Source: Atrichornis clamosus (lineage: Eukaryota > Chordata > Aves > Passeriformes > Menuridae). Taken from it: a DNA stretch of 64,000 bases. Position 1 is the first letter of the stretch, and every line of letters begins with the position of its first letter. This document shows positions 45,471-57,330 of this stretch, one piece after another. The position numbers were made by a program, and so were the translations under genes. Where the stretch lies: positions 1 through 64,000 of the forward strand of contig WBMZ01004662.1 of assembly GCA_013400975.1 (NCBI GenBank), written 5' to 3'. The notes beneath the pieces are model-generated. The model did not search any database, was not told where the DNA came from, and worked only from the letters and a program-made list of their open reading frames with translations.

Positions 45471-48400
45471 CCCATTCCCGCAGCCACAGGGATGGGGATG
45501 CTCCTGGCGGGAGGTTTTGCCGCTGGGATGTGCTGGCTCTTCCCGTTTGGAGCACGCCGTGGTGTGGGCACGGCCTGGGGCATCCATTCTCCAGAGGAAC
45601 TGGGAAGCTTGGCCCGGGGGCTGCTGGAGAAGGGACCAGCCCGGCTGCTGACCAGGACAGGGCAGTGTTTGCTGCCCCAAGAACATCCCCGGGGTGGTTT
45701 TTCTCCATTTTACATGTTCGGCATATTGGGAACATAGGCTGCTTTTTTCCTGATGGAGCAAAACAATGGAAATACTTGGAGAAAGCCCAACTATGCTGGT
45801 CAAGACTCCCTCATTAAGGAGAGTTGTGTTTTCAGATGCTTTCCTCTCTTTCCAGCTCTGCCTCACCATTTAACTCTAGAGAAACCCAGGCTCTCTCCCA
45901 TCCAAAATCCAGGCTTTTTTTTCTTTCTGGAAATCATATTAAAAGCCCTGCCTGGGCCAGCTCCTTTGCCAAGCTGATGATTGTTTGTCCTGGGATCCGA
46001 AAACATTGGGGGTAAGGTGAGGTAACAGCTCCGAATCCACCACTTAGTCATCGTTGGACGTGAAAAACCGCTTTGCTTATCAAAGAAAAATGTTGAAAGC
46101 AGACCCTGACAGCCCCTGGGGGTCCAATACCTGCCTGGTGCCAACAAAAAGAGACAGATTAATGAGATCCATGGCCAGTTGCTCCCGGACTCTTTCCTTA
46201 ACCTCTCTTTTCCAGAGGACTTCCAGACAGATAAAGGACAGCGCCTGGTTAATCATTTCTCCATCTGCATATCCAGCCTCTCTTCTCTTTCTTCCCTGGG
46301 CCTCAGAGGAAAAATTAACATCTTTCTTTTCTGCTTTCTCCCCCACGAGCCTACGGAAGCAATTTTGGTCACCAGAGGAAGTCGTGTCCCATCCAATTCG
46401 GGGGAAAAAAATGGCAAGGAAAAGGGAGAACGGCAAAAGGCAGCAGGCTGGAGTGGCTGGGGAGGTCTGTCAGGGACAGGGTGCTCCAGCCCACCCTGGC
46501 CTGCCTTGGAATGTTCTCCGGCACATTTTTAGCTCCATCACAGGGTGATTTCCTCGCCAATCTGCCCGAGGTTTGTGATTCTTTGCTGGAAAGCTCCGTG
46601 CAGCCCTCGGAGCCGGAGCCTTTCCTCTGGATGGGCTTCTGTTCCCAGGGCCGAGCGGGGATCCTTCCCTCAGCCTTTTTACCTGACCAAATCCCCCTGG
46701 ATCGGTGGCCTGACCCATCCCTAAGCACCTTCTCCAGAGCCCCTCGCTCTGCCAGGTGCTCCAGGCCATCCCTGTGGTGGGGTGCTCGGGATTCCCACTC
46801 GTGGCGGGGACGGAAATGCACCCTCAGCTCTTGGGACTCCAGTGGGGATCCCCTCCACTCCCATTCCTCAGTTTCCCCGACTTCATCCTGCAGAGACTTC
46901 TGTTCTCCTTCCTTTGTTTCTCCTTGGAATTCTGTTTTGTAAATAACACGGGACACAAAGCTGTGTGGCATGGCAGCATTCCCTGGGTAAGAGATCCTTC
47001 CTCTCTGCGTTTTCCTGAAAACCCACGTCCCAGAATGACCATGAAACATTCCAAGAAGAAATGCCAATAATTTCCTAGGAAATGTCTTGGCCCTTCTCAT
47101 CCTGCTTTTTTGTTTTTCTCCAAGTAATGAAAATGAAGCATCACTTAAATCCTTTATTGGGTTGGATTTCACTGCTCTCTGCTTTCCTGGGAAGGCTGAG
47201 GGAGCTGTCCCTAATTTCCTTCCACAAGCCGCTTTGGCCTTCTCTGTTGGGAAGAGGGAGATATTGGATATTCCTGCAGGAAAATCTCATTCACCTGAGG
47301 GGACAGCAGCAATGCAACGTCCAGGGGAAGCAGCAGTGGGATGATTTCCTGGGATATTCTGGGATGTCTGTGGGATCTTTGGTGGTTCCAGGGCAGGAAT
47401 GTCCCAGCTGGGTGCAGGAACCATCCCCAAGAGTCTCCTCACACCCACTTGTTTTTTTCCTGTGCTTGAAATCCAGAATTAACGACAAAAAAGCGTTTCC
47501 AGAGTGATTTATTTGGTTTCAGCCGAGCTGCAGCAGCTCTGCAGCCTCTGCTTAATTTGGGCTTCTTGAAGGTTTAATGAAATGACATTTTAATAAAACG
47601 GTGTTTTAATAAAATGATGTTTTAATAAAATGACTTTTTAATACATGACATTTTCCCTCAGGCCGCTGGTGGATGCAGGGTGAGGGGGCTGTGGTGAGTG
47701 CTCCCAGCTGGTGCTCCCTCCATCCCAGCATTTTCCATGGCCAAAGATGCCTCTGGATTTTGGGGGCTTGGATTTACTACAAGCTTTACTCAGACACATG
47801 AAAATCCTCGCTTGCAGAGGTCGGGAAAAACATGGGGAATGTCAGGAATTGGGGCCACTATGGTGTTTTCTCGGGGGTCAGGTCTGCTGGAGGCCTCAGT
47901 CCCCGCTCTCACTCCAATCCCAGCCCCTGTGCTCACACAATTCCCTGCTCCAGAAGCCCGAGCAGCGCTTAAAGCATTCCCAAGGTCAATGGGAGATTCC
48001 TGGCAGAATAACAAACACCACAGTGGTGCCTTCTGCCGGATCTTCCATCCGTGGATGGGACCTCTGAGCAGGACAACATCTCGCCTCCACACCCTCTGGA
48101 AAAGCGGGATTTTCCCTGTGCCACACCAGGTGCCTCATCAGCCTCAGGGTGCAAAATCTGGGGCTTGGAAAAAACAGCCCGGCTCAAACCAAGGAGCAGG
48201 GCAGAAAGCCCTTCTCATTTCCCAGGAAAAGCAGGTCCTCAGCGAGTGTTGAGATTAATTTGCTTAATTGTTGCCCGCTGTTAGCAACAGTTGCCATGTT
48301 GATGGTTGAGTCAGTAAACGCTTCTGAAAGTCCCATTCCAAGGCACCCCCAGTAATAAAAACCAGCCCTGGAATGGGATTTCACCTCAGCTACTGTTGCT

Positions 48401-48686
48401 CTGCTACAGCAAACACAACACCGCCTTCTCCAGCCAGCCCTCTCCCGATCCCAGCAAGGTGGGTCCTTTATGGACAAGGCCTGTGGAATTTCGCAGTTTT
48501 CAAAATGTGGGGGTTTTCCCCCTCCCTCTCCCCCGCCCCCCAAAATGGTTGTTTCTGGACTGGGAAATTGCAGCCCTGCTCACCGCCCCGGCTGCGGGTT
48601 GTGTGGTGCAAGAGCTGGGTTATCTCTGTGTGAGTCCTTGGAAAACCAGTGGGAGGATTGCTCCGGATCCAGAGGAATTTACATTC
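45471..48686. other. Unique non-coding DNA
   Basis: Contains a lower-GC non-repetitive stretch at 45.99-46.34 kb and the short AATAAA-bearing array listed near 47.6 kb. The 267-codon minus frame (46369-47172) overlaps long plus frames and has no recognisable domain. C runs lie at 48533-48541. Confidence 0.5.
47572..47654 (+). repeat. Short 16/17-bp array bearing AATAAA words
   Basis: About four loosely repeated units of 'TTTTAATAAAATGATG'. AATAAA occurs three times in the same orientation. It could act as a cluster of poly(A) signals if a transcript crossed it on the plus strand, but no such transcript is indicated. Confidence 0.75.
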
Positions 48687-48852
48687 GTGGGATTCCAGAC
48701 TGGTTTGGGTGGGAAGGGACCTTAAAGCCCATCCAGTTTCACTCCAGGGACACCTCCCACTATCCCGGGGTGCTCCAAGCCCCGTCCAACCTGGCCTTGG
48801 GCACTTCCAGGGATGGGGCAGCCGCAGGGAAACCTGTCCCAGCGCCTCTCCA
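48687..48852 (-). repeat. CR1 LINE 3' end, minus strand
   Basis: 'GGATTCCAGACTGGTTTGGG', 'GAAGGGACCTTAAAGCCCAT', 'GGGACACCTCCCACTATCCC', 'TTGGGCACTTCCAGGGATGG', 'ACCTGTCCCAGCGCCTCTCC'. The 'CTGCCATGGG' section is shortened to 'TTTCACTCCAGGG'. Confidence 0.9.
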
Positions 48853-51647
48853 TTTATAGATCCATAGATTCATCCCCATCTCACCCCAGTTCCTATGGAT
48901 GGGGTCCATGAAGAGACCATGGGACACCGGCCAGGGATTCCGGTGGAGCTGAGGGTGGGAATGATCTCTCCTCCTTTGCCATCCTGGTACGTAGGGAAAG
49001 AGCTGGAATTCCTTAGGCAAGGACCAGGTAACTGATCCAGTTTGAGTCTAATCACCCGAGAGCCAATGGCTGTAAAATTCCAGAGAGGAATGGATGTACT
49101 TGTGGATAATGAGCCTCACTGAGCTCCACTGTTTAGAGTTTGTGATCCCAATATTCCTGCACAAATGCCTTTTCCCTGCTTGTTGGCACAAGTTCCCTTA
49201 ATTCCCTGTTCTCACTGCATCTGTACTCCTGGAATGCCCTCCTGGCTCTTCCCTTGGCATCTCCTGGCTCTGCCTCCAAGAGTTAATCCAGGAAATTGGG
49301 AAGATGATGTTACAACACTGCCTGTGAATCCCTGTGAATCCAAGACAGGCAGAGGCACACGGGCCCAAAAAAAACCTTTCAAAACCTCTGTGTGTGCAGG
49401 GCTGTGTGGCTCCGACTCCTGAAATATCCATGGGAGACATTTAGGGACCACAATCCCCTTCCTGCCTTCTCCACGTGCTCCTTTAGTTGTCCCACCTCCC
49501 TCTTTAACCACGGGGGAAGTTGGATCTCTCAGCACGAGGCACCACAGCAGGTGCTTCAATCCATCATTCACAGCAGGATAACTGGGTTTTTATGGGATAG
49601 AGGTAAGTATCCATCCCTCAGGAATGAAAATCGTGGGGAGGGTAAAGCAGGAGCTTGAAACAAGGAGATATTCCTAGAAATTTCCCTGCCGATGGCTCGG
49701 AGCAAAGCTGGATCTCTCAGCACAGCACAGGTGAGCCCAGGTTTTTGTGGGAATGCCGCTTGTTCCTGTGGAGCCGGCTGGGATCTGAGGGCTGGCTTTC
49801 AGCTGGGGAAACCACTGCTTTTATGGGATGGATTGTCAGGGAGTCAGGAGCCACGTTAATGACCCCGCACAGAGCTCATAAAAGCAGGGGATGCTGCCAA
49901 GGGCAAAGGACTGAGCTGCACCAGCACAGGAGGAGGAGGAATCAAAGCTTGGGACACAGTTTTGTGGGAATAAGGTCAGAACATTTTGTTTTGGCTGCAC
50001 GAGTGGGATGTTCCCAATGGGACACCATGTTGAAATATTTTGACTATTTTTTTGGGTGAAGGAGGTAAATCCCAGAATCCAACTGCTCCGTGATTCCCAG
50101 CTGAGTGAAATGTTAAAGCCCCACGAGGTGTGGGTGCAGTCAAGCCATAATTCCCGTTATTGATCCCAAATCCACTCTGCTCTCACAGGACATCGGGTGC
50201 TCTGCCCTTGATGGCCACTTCGCTGTCTTTTCTTTAATAAATGATCAGGGTGCAGCCTCCTAATGCACCTGAAATTCCTGCTTTGCCTTCAGCAGGGAAC
50301 AAACTCCCTCTGAGGAAGGGGAAGAGGTGCCTGAAACGCAGGACAGAAACGCAGCACAGACAAATCCCAAAGGAGCTGCTCGGTGCTGAAGGAAAAAGCT
50401 CCGCTCGCCCTTGGATCGTGGCGGGGGACTCATGGAAGGAGTGAATCCACCTCTTTACTCAGCAGGATGACTTAATTCCAGCAGGGAAAAATGAGCTCAT
50501 AAGGGCTGCCAGTTTCCCTTTCACCTTCCCTCTCCCTCCCCGTGGAATGGGAACGGGCAGGGGAAGGCTGGGCTCGTGTTCTCGGCGTTGGCTGAGCCGG
50601 GGAGGAGAGAAATCCGCAGCAGCCTCCGGCTTTTCCTTGGAGAGGGGGTGAGCAGGGAAGGAGCTTCTCCCCCAGCCCCACAGCTCCCTGTGCCTGCGGC
50701 AGGCTCGGCCCAGCTCCATCCCACCCTTCCCGCCGTGGGAAGAGGGGAGGTGACAGTCTGACACCTCGCTGTTACTCATCCCGGTGGCGATTTGTCACCG
50801 AGGGATTCGACATCGCGCTTCCCTCTAAGGGCTCTGCTCAGCGAGCTCTAATCCCTGCAGCGCCTCTTCCAGCTCCGCTTGGGAGCGGTGGGATGACGGA
50901 GGGGGTGGGATTTCACAGGGAGAAGCTTGGGACGGAGCCTCAGCCGGTTCAGTTCCTCCGGGCTGGGCAGATTCCAGCGTCCCAAAGTTGGCAAAGGGCT
51001 TTTGAAGTGCAGATGTCTGGGCAAAGCAGGGATCCGCAGAATTCTGTGTAAGTGACGGGAATAAAAGGAAAGCAACTTTAGGAAATAGATGTAAAGCATC
51101 CCTAATCACAAGCAGGAGATCAGCTGTGCTGATGTGAGGGGGCTCGGGGTGGGGACAGGAGAAATGAAGGAGGAATTAATTTTTGCCGTGTTGTGCTGAG
51201 CCTGCGCTGGCTGACACAGAGCAGCTGCCAGGGGCAACGCTGAGGGCACAGCCTGGGCCAAGGGGACCAAAATCCACTGGCAGGACACCCGCAGCTCCAG
51301 GGGGTGGGGAGTGAGCACGGGGGACACGGACGACACCAGCAAAGAAGTCCCGGAGCTGGTCATTCCTGGGGATGTGGCCACTGGAAGATCTGCTGGAGGA
51401 ACGTGCTGGGTCCTCTCTCCTCGGTGACTTTTCATTCAGTGACAATGACAAAAGGTGGCTCCTGGCTCTGGGCCTCTCAGCTCCCAGCTCCCCGGCCTGA
51501 CAGCACCACGGATGTGCCTCCTCCTCCTCCTCCCATGGAAGAGCAGCTCCAGGGGATGTTGAATCTCTTCCCCTATTAATTCCTCCTCCTCAGAGGCCTT
51601 TCTGACCTTCAGCGGGAGCAGAAGGGGAGTGCATCAAAGGTGGCCGC
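48853..51647. other. Unique non-coding DNA
   Basis: Ordinary unique sequence, GC-richer at 50.45-51.5 kb with scattered CpG. 'TTCTTTAATAAATGATCAGG' at 50.23 kb is a low-GC patch. A short CTC run lies at 51518-51536. No recognised gene or RNA. Confidence 0.5.
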
Positions 51648-51842
51648 AATTCAGGAGGAATTTCTCCATGGAAAGGGTGGTCAGGCATTGGAAGGGACTT
51701 CCCAGGGAGCTTCGGAGTCCCCATCCCTGGAGGTGTCCAAGGAATGCCTGGACGTGGCGCTCAGCACTCTGGGCTGGGGACGAGGTGGGAATTTGATGAT
51801 CTTGGAGGTCTTTTCCAACCTCAGTGATCCTGGGATTCTGAT
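51648..51842 (+). repeat. CR1 LINE 3' end (same subfamily as the left-edge copy)
   Basis: 'CAGGAGGAATTTCTCCATGG', 'GGTCAGGCATTGGAAGGGAC', 'TCCCCATCCCTGGAGGTGTC', 'GGACGTGGCGCTCAGCACTC', 'GATGATCTTGGAGGTCTTTT', 'CCAACCTCAGTGATCCTGGG'. The 3' terminus is present and runs into a perfect palindrome. Confidence 0.9.
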
Positions 51843-51853
51843 CAGAATCCCAG
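51830..51853. other. 24-bp perfect palindrome at a CR1 3' terminus
   Basis: CTGGGATTCTGA is followed immediately by its exact reverse complement TCAGAATCCCAG. The left half is the CR1 terminal word; the right half lies just beyond the element. It may be an inverted remnant of a second CR1 end or a foldback formed at insertion. Confidence 0.9.
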
Positions 51854-53762
51854 ACACTGCCAGGCCATGTGTGGGACAGTTCAGAGTGACACCAGTGTCA
51901 CCCCCAGCACCCAGAGCAGGAGACCTGAAGCACTGGCGCAGATCCCGTGGTTCCAAATAATGATCCGATCAAAAGCTCCTAAAAATCCCATTGGGGCACC
52001 AGCAACAAGCTCATTCCAAAAGGAGGGATGCAGTTCCAACATCTCCTGCAAGGCTCTGTGCACTCAGGCATTTGGAAACGTTGAGATCAGCACCGGATGG
52101 TGTTTTTTTATTTCGTTTCACGCTTTGTTAACTTCTCTAAATTACGTGGAACGCTTTTTTTTTTTTTCCTCTGTGTCTCTGTGTGTGCGTGGTTTTTTTT
52201 TTTAATACCCAAACTTCTGCCTGTTCCCAATTACCAAAACGAAAAAAGAAAAAAATCAAAAGGAGGAGAAAGAAAGAAAGGCAGAGTGAAGGCTGTGGAA
52301 CAAGCTGGCACCCAAAGGAAGTGGTCGTCAGGCACACAATGGAACAGAAGAGTTGGAGGCTGGAGAGATGGAGGAGTTAAGGCACGTGGCCGTAGGAAGC
52401 AGAGGAAGACTCTGCCAAAGATAGAAAGAGGCCTTGGGTATTTCAAAAACCCTGAAGGAAATGTCAGAGATATTTCGATGATCATTATCCCTGCCTTCTG
52501 GTTTGGGGGCTTGGAGGGTTTTGTGTTGCCTTGGAAAAAAGGAAAAAAAAGAAAAAAAAGGAAAAAAAAAAAGCCAAATGTGCAGCGCTGCTTTTTTGGG
52601 GGGTGATTTCTTAAATCTTCATAAAAGCAACCCCAAAGCTTCTCCCTGTGCCAGAGGTTTTACCTTGAGCAGGGAAGTGGAGTTCAGCAGCCCCGGGAAT
52701 GGCTCAGGCCGTGTGGTTTGGTGTCTTCCTGCAGCCCTCGAGGTTGTTTTGAGCACGACAATTGAAGATGGTTTGATTCAATTATTGCATTAGTGGGAGG
52801 CTGAGGCAGGCTGGGGTTATGGCTCTGTGAGTTAATGTTCACACCCCTTTCGGGTGTCCCCGAGGAGCTCTGCAGGCTGCCGGCCAAATCGGAGCTTGAC
52901 TTGGATCCCAGTGTGCAAGCCAACTGTTCCTGCATTTCATTTCTGTCATATCCTGTACATTAAAACACCATTAATTCAAACCTTTTGTTTCGAAGAACAA
53001 CTGCGCTGTAAAACAGCAATAAAAAGCTGCCAAAGTTCTCCAAAACCAGTTGGAATAGCGCGTTCATTCACGCAAACTGGGACGTACACATTAAAAAAAA
53101 AAGCTGTATTTTTGTCTAAAACACGCCACAAATAATCTTTCTTCCCTGCTCAGCTTTGCAGTGGGATGAGGGGGGATGAGTCCAAGAGCAGGTTTTTCCC
53201 TGTGGAATTACACAGCATTTCCCACTCCCCCCCCAGTTTTAACCATTAAATAAAGGACAATCGGGTAAAAGGTTTCCATGTGCTGTTGTGAAAGGCACTG
53301 ACCTCAGGCTTGTGGTGGAAGTGGCTCTGTCTGACTTGCGTTGGCTCTGCCCTGGTAACGTGAGAACAGCTCCAGCTTTTTGCTTCCCTCAGTGCTGGGT
53401 GATTCAGCGCAGGCTGGGAGACACCTCCGGAGGCACGTTCCCTGCACTGGCCACAGCTCCGAGGCAGGGATACAGCCAGGAGCCCAGCACTTCCCCATCT
53501 CCACGTGGAGCCTGGGATTTTATCCGTGCTGCTTGCGGGGTTTAATTACCTCATTAATTATCGTAATGGAGAAGCGGAAAAGGCAGCAAAAGGTGATGCT
53601 GGAAAATCCATGAGCTGGGATTGGTACCAGACTTGCTCCAAGGATTCCCTTTGTCCTGAAAACACCTCAGCACCCAACACTCCCCAGGCACAGGGCCTTG
53701 TATTCCCAGGGGATGGATGGGCACGGCCACATCCCCATCCCAAACACAGCAGCTGAGCAAAG
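51854..53762. other. Unique non-coding DNA with homopolymeric stretches
   Basis: T runs at 52155-52168 and 52192-52203 are followed by purine-rich DNA at 52240-52282 and an A/G tract at 52536-52573 ('GGAAAAAAAAGAAAAAAAAG'). An AT-rich island at 52.93-53.13 kb is listed separately. No gene is recognised. Confidence 0.5.
52925..53130. promoter_or_regulatory. Candidate regulatory island
   Basis: Non-repetitive AT-rich stretch: 'ACATTAAAACACCATTAATT', 'CTGTAAAACAGCAATAAAAA', 'GGAATAGCGCGTTCATTCAC', then an A run. Texture is unlike the flanks. No alignment evidence. Confidence 0.25.
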
Positions 53763-53810
53763 CGTGGAATCGTGGAATCACTGAAGTTGGAAAAGACCTT
53801 CAGGACCAGT
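53763..53810 (-). repeat. Very short CR1-like 3' end
   Basis: 'CGTGGAATCGTGGAATCACT' and 'GAAGTTGGAAAAGACCTTCAG' is the reverse complement of a CR1 terminus with duplicated ATTCCACG-type words. Only about 48 bases are left. Confidence 0.7.
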
Positions 53811-54079
53811 GCGTGAAGCCGAGCTTGGCACATGGCATTCAGCCCTCTCCAAACCCACATTCCCAGCCACCTTTCCCAGTGTTTCCCAGCCTCCTCGTGG
53901 AATCCTGACTTCCTCCTGCCGAGGTCTCAGCTTCTCCTTCTGTGGTCAGAGGAGGGGGGAGTTTCAAACACCGTGAGCCTTCCTGCTCCACCCAAGTGGG
54001 ATCTGCCTCCTTGGCTTCCCGAGCCTCTGGATGAGCTGCACTCATAACCACTTCCCTCTCTTCATGGTGCATTTGGGAA

Positions 54080-54102
54080 TATGATGATGATGATGATGAT
54101 TA
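54080..54102 (+). repeat. ATG/GAT trinucleotide microsatellite
   Basis: Seven uninterrupted ATG units. Histidine runs on the minus strand are artefacts. Confidence 0.9.
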
Positions 54103-55522
54103 AGGCCGAGTGTCAGGATGTGATTTTTCACCGTGGTGTGATTTTTGGGGGTGTCTGTGCAGGGCTGGGAGTTGGACTCGTTGATCCTTGTGGATCTCTC
54201 CCAAGTGAGGATATTCCAGGATTCCAGGACACCCTTTAGCACCTGGTCCCTCGCTCCCAGGGGCAGGGATTGAGGGCTGGATTGGGCTCCTAACCCAGAG
54301 CAGCTGACTCTCCAGGAGTCCCTCATCCCCTGAGGAATATTCCAGGTAAAACAGTGCTGGAGCTTTTCAGGTGCAGCAGCGGCTGCAGCGCTCCGAGGGA
54401 AAAGTGTTTCCTGCACGTCCCTGATTCCTCCAGAGCCGGGACCTTCTGGCAATCGGAATTAAATGTTTATGAAACAAGGGGAAGTTAGAAACTGGAAGGA
54501 GGATTTGGGAAGCAAAGTGCCGTAGGAGGATGTCTCTGGCACCAGACATCCGGGAGCCACAGAAGCAGCGCCGAGCCCCTCTAGGCTGGGCTTAGAGGGG
54601 CTTTAGGGTAAGTTTAGACCCTCTCACTAAAACACAGACATCCAAACATCAAGGCTCCATGACTCAGCCCATGCCTCTGGATCAACCTGCCATTCCCAAG
54701 GAAGAGCTGGAACACCCTTGGAAAGGTCAGGCTCCTTCATCACACGCTCTCCGTCTTTCATCCCGGGGCTGCCCAGGGAATATTTTCAGAGGAATTTAAA
54801 CCACTGTAAATCCAAGGCTCCTGTTGCTCAAAGTCAGCTCCAACAGAAAGAAAGGGAAAAAAAATAAATCCAATACCACCAGGAGAGAGGGAAAGATCTT
54901 TCCCCAGGCCACAAATTCGAAAGCTCCCAGACCAATTTATGAACTGGTGGTTAAACCAACGCTCCTGGAGTCCAGGATACACCCTGGAACAAGCTGGAAT
55001 GTATCCATGAGCTGTGTTTTGGGGAGGATATTTTGCCCCCATTTGCTGTAGCATTGTCTCTAAAATTTCCCAAATCACTTCCTGATCATTGTCCCTCCCC
55101 TCCCTGCCTTTAAAGCCTTGTTTTGGCTCTGGAATAACAAGGAATAACACAACGGAGAAGGGGAGGGAAAAGGAATCTCCGTCAGCTGCTAAACATATAA
55201 ACCTGCAGATTTATTTGGTAAGAATAATCCCTGAAGGAGAAAGAGATTCCATACTTCATCATCCCAGAAACTGCCCACATCTGCTCGGAGACAGCAACAG
55301 GCGGCCGGGAACGTGTGCCAGGAGCAGATCGGAGGCAACCTGTCCCTGCTCCCTGGATCCCGAGCCCCCATCCCACTCCTGAGCCCGTTCGGTTCCCAGA
55401 AATGTTTCTGGATACTTCTCTTCCTTGTGGAAATTCCCTCGGCTTCAGCTTGGCTGTGGAGGTTGTGGTGGGGAAATATCCGGGGACAACCCGAGGAGCT
55501 CTTGGAGAACGCTTGGAGTGCT

Positions 55523-55599
55523 GGGAGAGTTTGGGTCTTAAGGGGAGTTTGGGGGAGCTGGGAGGGGGTTTGGGGTTTTTTGGGGGGGTATTTTGGGGG
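55523..55599 (+). other. G-quadruplex-prone tract
   Basis: Nine runs of three or more G are separated by one to seven bases, for example 'TTTGGGGGAGCTGGGAGGGG' and 'TTTGGGGTTTTTTGGGGGGG'. The pattern satisfies the usual G3N1-7 quadruplex rule several times over. Confidence 0.85.
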
Positions 55600-56018
55600 C
55601 ACATCCCAGACATCGGGATGCTGTCGTTCACCCTGGAATATGGAGGGATTTGGGGGATTTAGGGTTTGGTTGCAGCTCCTTGGTCCATGGTGTTAAAAAA
55701 GTCAACACTTGGCTCCTCTGGTTTGGGGCAGGAGGGACCTTTCCTGGGCATGAGCCACTTCTGAATTCCAAGCTGGAGTGTGGGTGCAGCGGGATCATCT
55801 CCTGCTGCACGTGGAGAGGAAGGGCTGTGGGATGGGGCTGCTGGGAGCGGGATGGGGGCCCTGGGCGCGGTGATTCCTCCAGGGCCAGCGCTGGTGGGAG
55901 CCCAGGAGAAACAGGAGTGACCAGGGACTTGGATGAGTGTGTGGCTCATGGATTGGGAAGTTCATCTTCCTCCTCCATCTCCAGGAGCTGCAGATGGGGC
56001 TCGGGCTCCTTCCTGCAA

Positions 56019-56292
56019 GGACATGGAGTGACAGGACACGTGGGAACGGCTTCAGACTGACAGGGAGTGGGCTTAGATGGGATATTGGGAAGGACTCCTT
56101 CCCTGTGAGGCTGGAGAGGCACTGGAATGGGTTGTCCAGAGACGCTGTGGCTGCCCCTGGATCCCTGGAAGTGTCCAAGGCCAGGTGGGACAGGGCTTGG
56201 AACAGCCTGGGATAGTGGAAGGTGTCAGGGTTGGAACTGGACGAGCTTTAAGGCCTCTCCCAGCCCAGGCCACGATTCTGGGATTCTGTGAT
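56019..56292 (+). repeat. CR1 LINE 3' portion
   Basis: 'GGACATGGAGTGACAGGACA', 'GATGGGATATTGGGAAGGAC', 'GGAATGGGTTGTCCAGAGAC', 'CTGCCCCTGGATCCCTGGAA', 'GGGATAGTGGAAGGTGTCAG', 'TTCTGGGATTCTGTGAT'. It has the 3-base insertion variant and lacks the 'CCCTGCCCATGGCAGGG' section, like the 41.0-kb copy. Confidence 0.92.
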
Positions 56293-56739
56293 AAGGCACA
56301 TCCTGGGATGCACCACCCCTCAGGGAATATCCCCTTCCTGGCTCTTTGTCCCATATCCATGAGCTACAAACCCTCCCTGGGCCCAGGAGCTGCTGATCCA
56401 GCTCTGCTGCTTGGGAAGCTGTGGAAGTGCTGCCTGTTGGCTCCTGGGCTGTCCCGGAGCCAAGGGAGCCGCTCCTGGGGCTCTGCTTCCCAAACTCTGG
56501 GTGCCACTGCCCTCTGTGCCCCTGCCACCTTGTCCTCCTCCAAATGCCACGGATTATCCCACAGAGCCCATTCCAACACGTCATTCCCAGCGATTTTGTC
56601 CCCTCCGATCTTTGGATTTCTTCATTAACACAAGCCCAGGAGTAGCTTTAAATTCCTCACGGCCCAGTTGCATCCCAGCCAAGTTCCTTTTGGCTTGCAA
56701 ACTAATTTTGTTTTCCTTGGAAAAATGGATCCTGTTTGT

Positions 56740-57330
56740 TTCATTTTCCTGACACAAAACAAAAATATGTGGGTGGAGGAAATGGGACAGATTGGAAAAT
56801 ACTTTTGATAAAAACCAATCATTTCAACGTGATAAACTTTTATATCTGCAGCAGAAGCCATAAGAAAATCATTACTAAAGAGTTACTCCAGATATCTGCA
56901 AATCCAGGCAAAAGTGGGAATGCTTTCAAATTATGGATATTTTATGATAAATTCTGGAAGATGGAGACTAAATATTAAACCAACAGGATTTTAATGGACA
57001 CCAGGAGATATTAAACAGGAAAACTCCAGGTTGATTAAACAAATGTGGTTTTGTACACTCTGCAGTTGATGGGAAAATCTGTTTCACCCAACTGCAGAAA
57101 GCATAAAAAAACCCCCCAAACAAATCCTGATGTATTTCCTGGAAAATACACATCAGGAAAAAAAAGGAGTTTTAATGTTCAGATTGAAAAAAGAAATACT
57201 TCTTGCTCCATATAAATTTTTTCAGTTAAGAGAATAATCAAGCAAATTTTTTTAAAATCATTCGAGTTTTTAGTGGAAGTGGAGAAGGGAGAAGTTGTGT
57301 TTAACCATAGGCACTATTTTCTTTTAAAAA
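56740..57330. promoter_or_regulatory. AT-rich island, possible conserved non-coding DNA
   Basis: The longest AT-rich block of the window, non-repetitive, with 'CGTGATAAACTTTTATATCT', 'GAAAATCATTACTAAAGAG', 'TTATGATAAATTCTGG', 'CATATAAATTTTTTCAG'. Stops are frequent in all frames. It could be regulatory, matrix-attachment-like or simply an AT isochore fragment. Confidence 0.3.
57126..57157. other. Imperfect hairpin
   Basis: CCTGATGTATTTCC pairs with GGAAAATACACATCAGG, allowing one base and one two-base bulge; the arms are adjacent. It lies inside the AT-rich island. Confidence 0.55.

Larger units (their letters stand above)
53811..56018. other. Unique non-coding DNA
   Basis: Includes an ATG microsatellite and a G-run cluster (both listed separately). 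The region 54.6-55.2 kb is ordinary unique DNA. Frames at 55.3-56.2 kb are long because the G-rich strand lacks stops; none has a domain. Confidence 0.5.

Noticed and set aside
46369..47172. 267-codon minus-strand frame
   Set aside because: Overlapping long plus frames and no recognised motif; Ser/Arg/Lys mix without domain structure.
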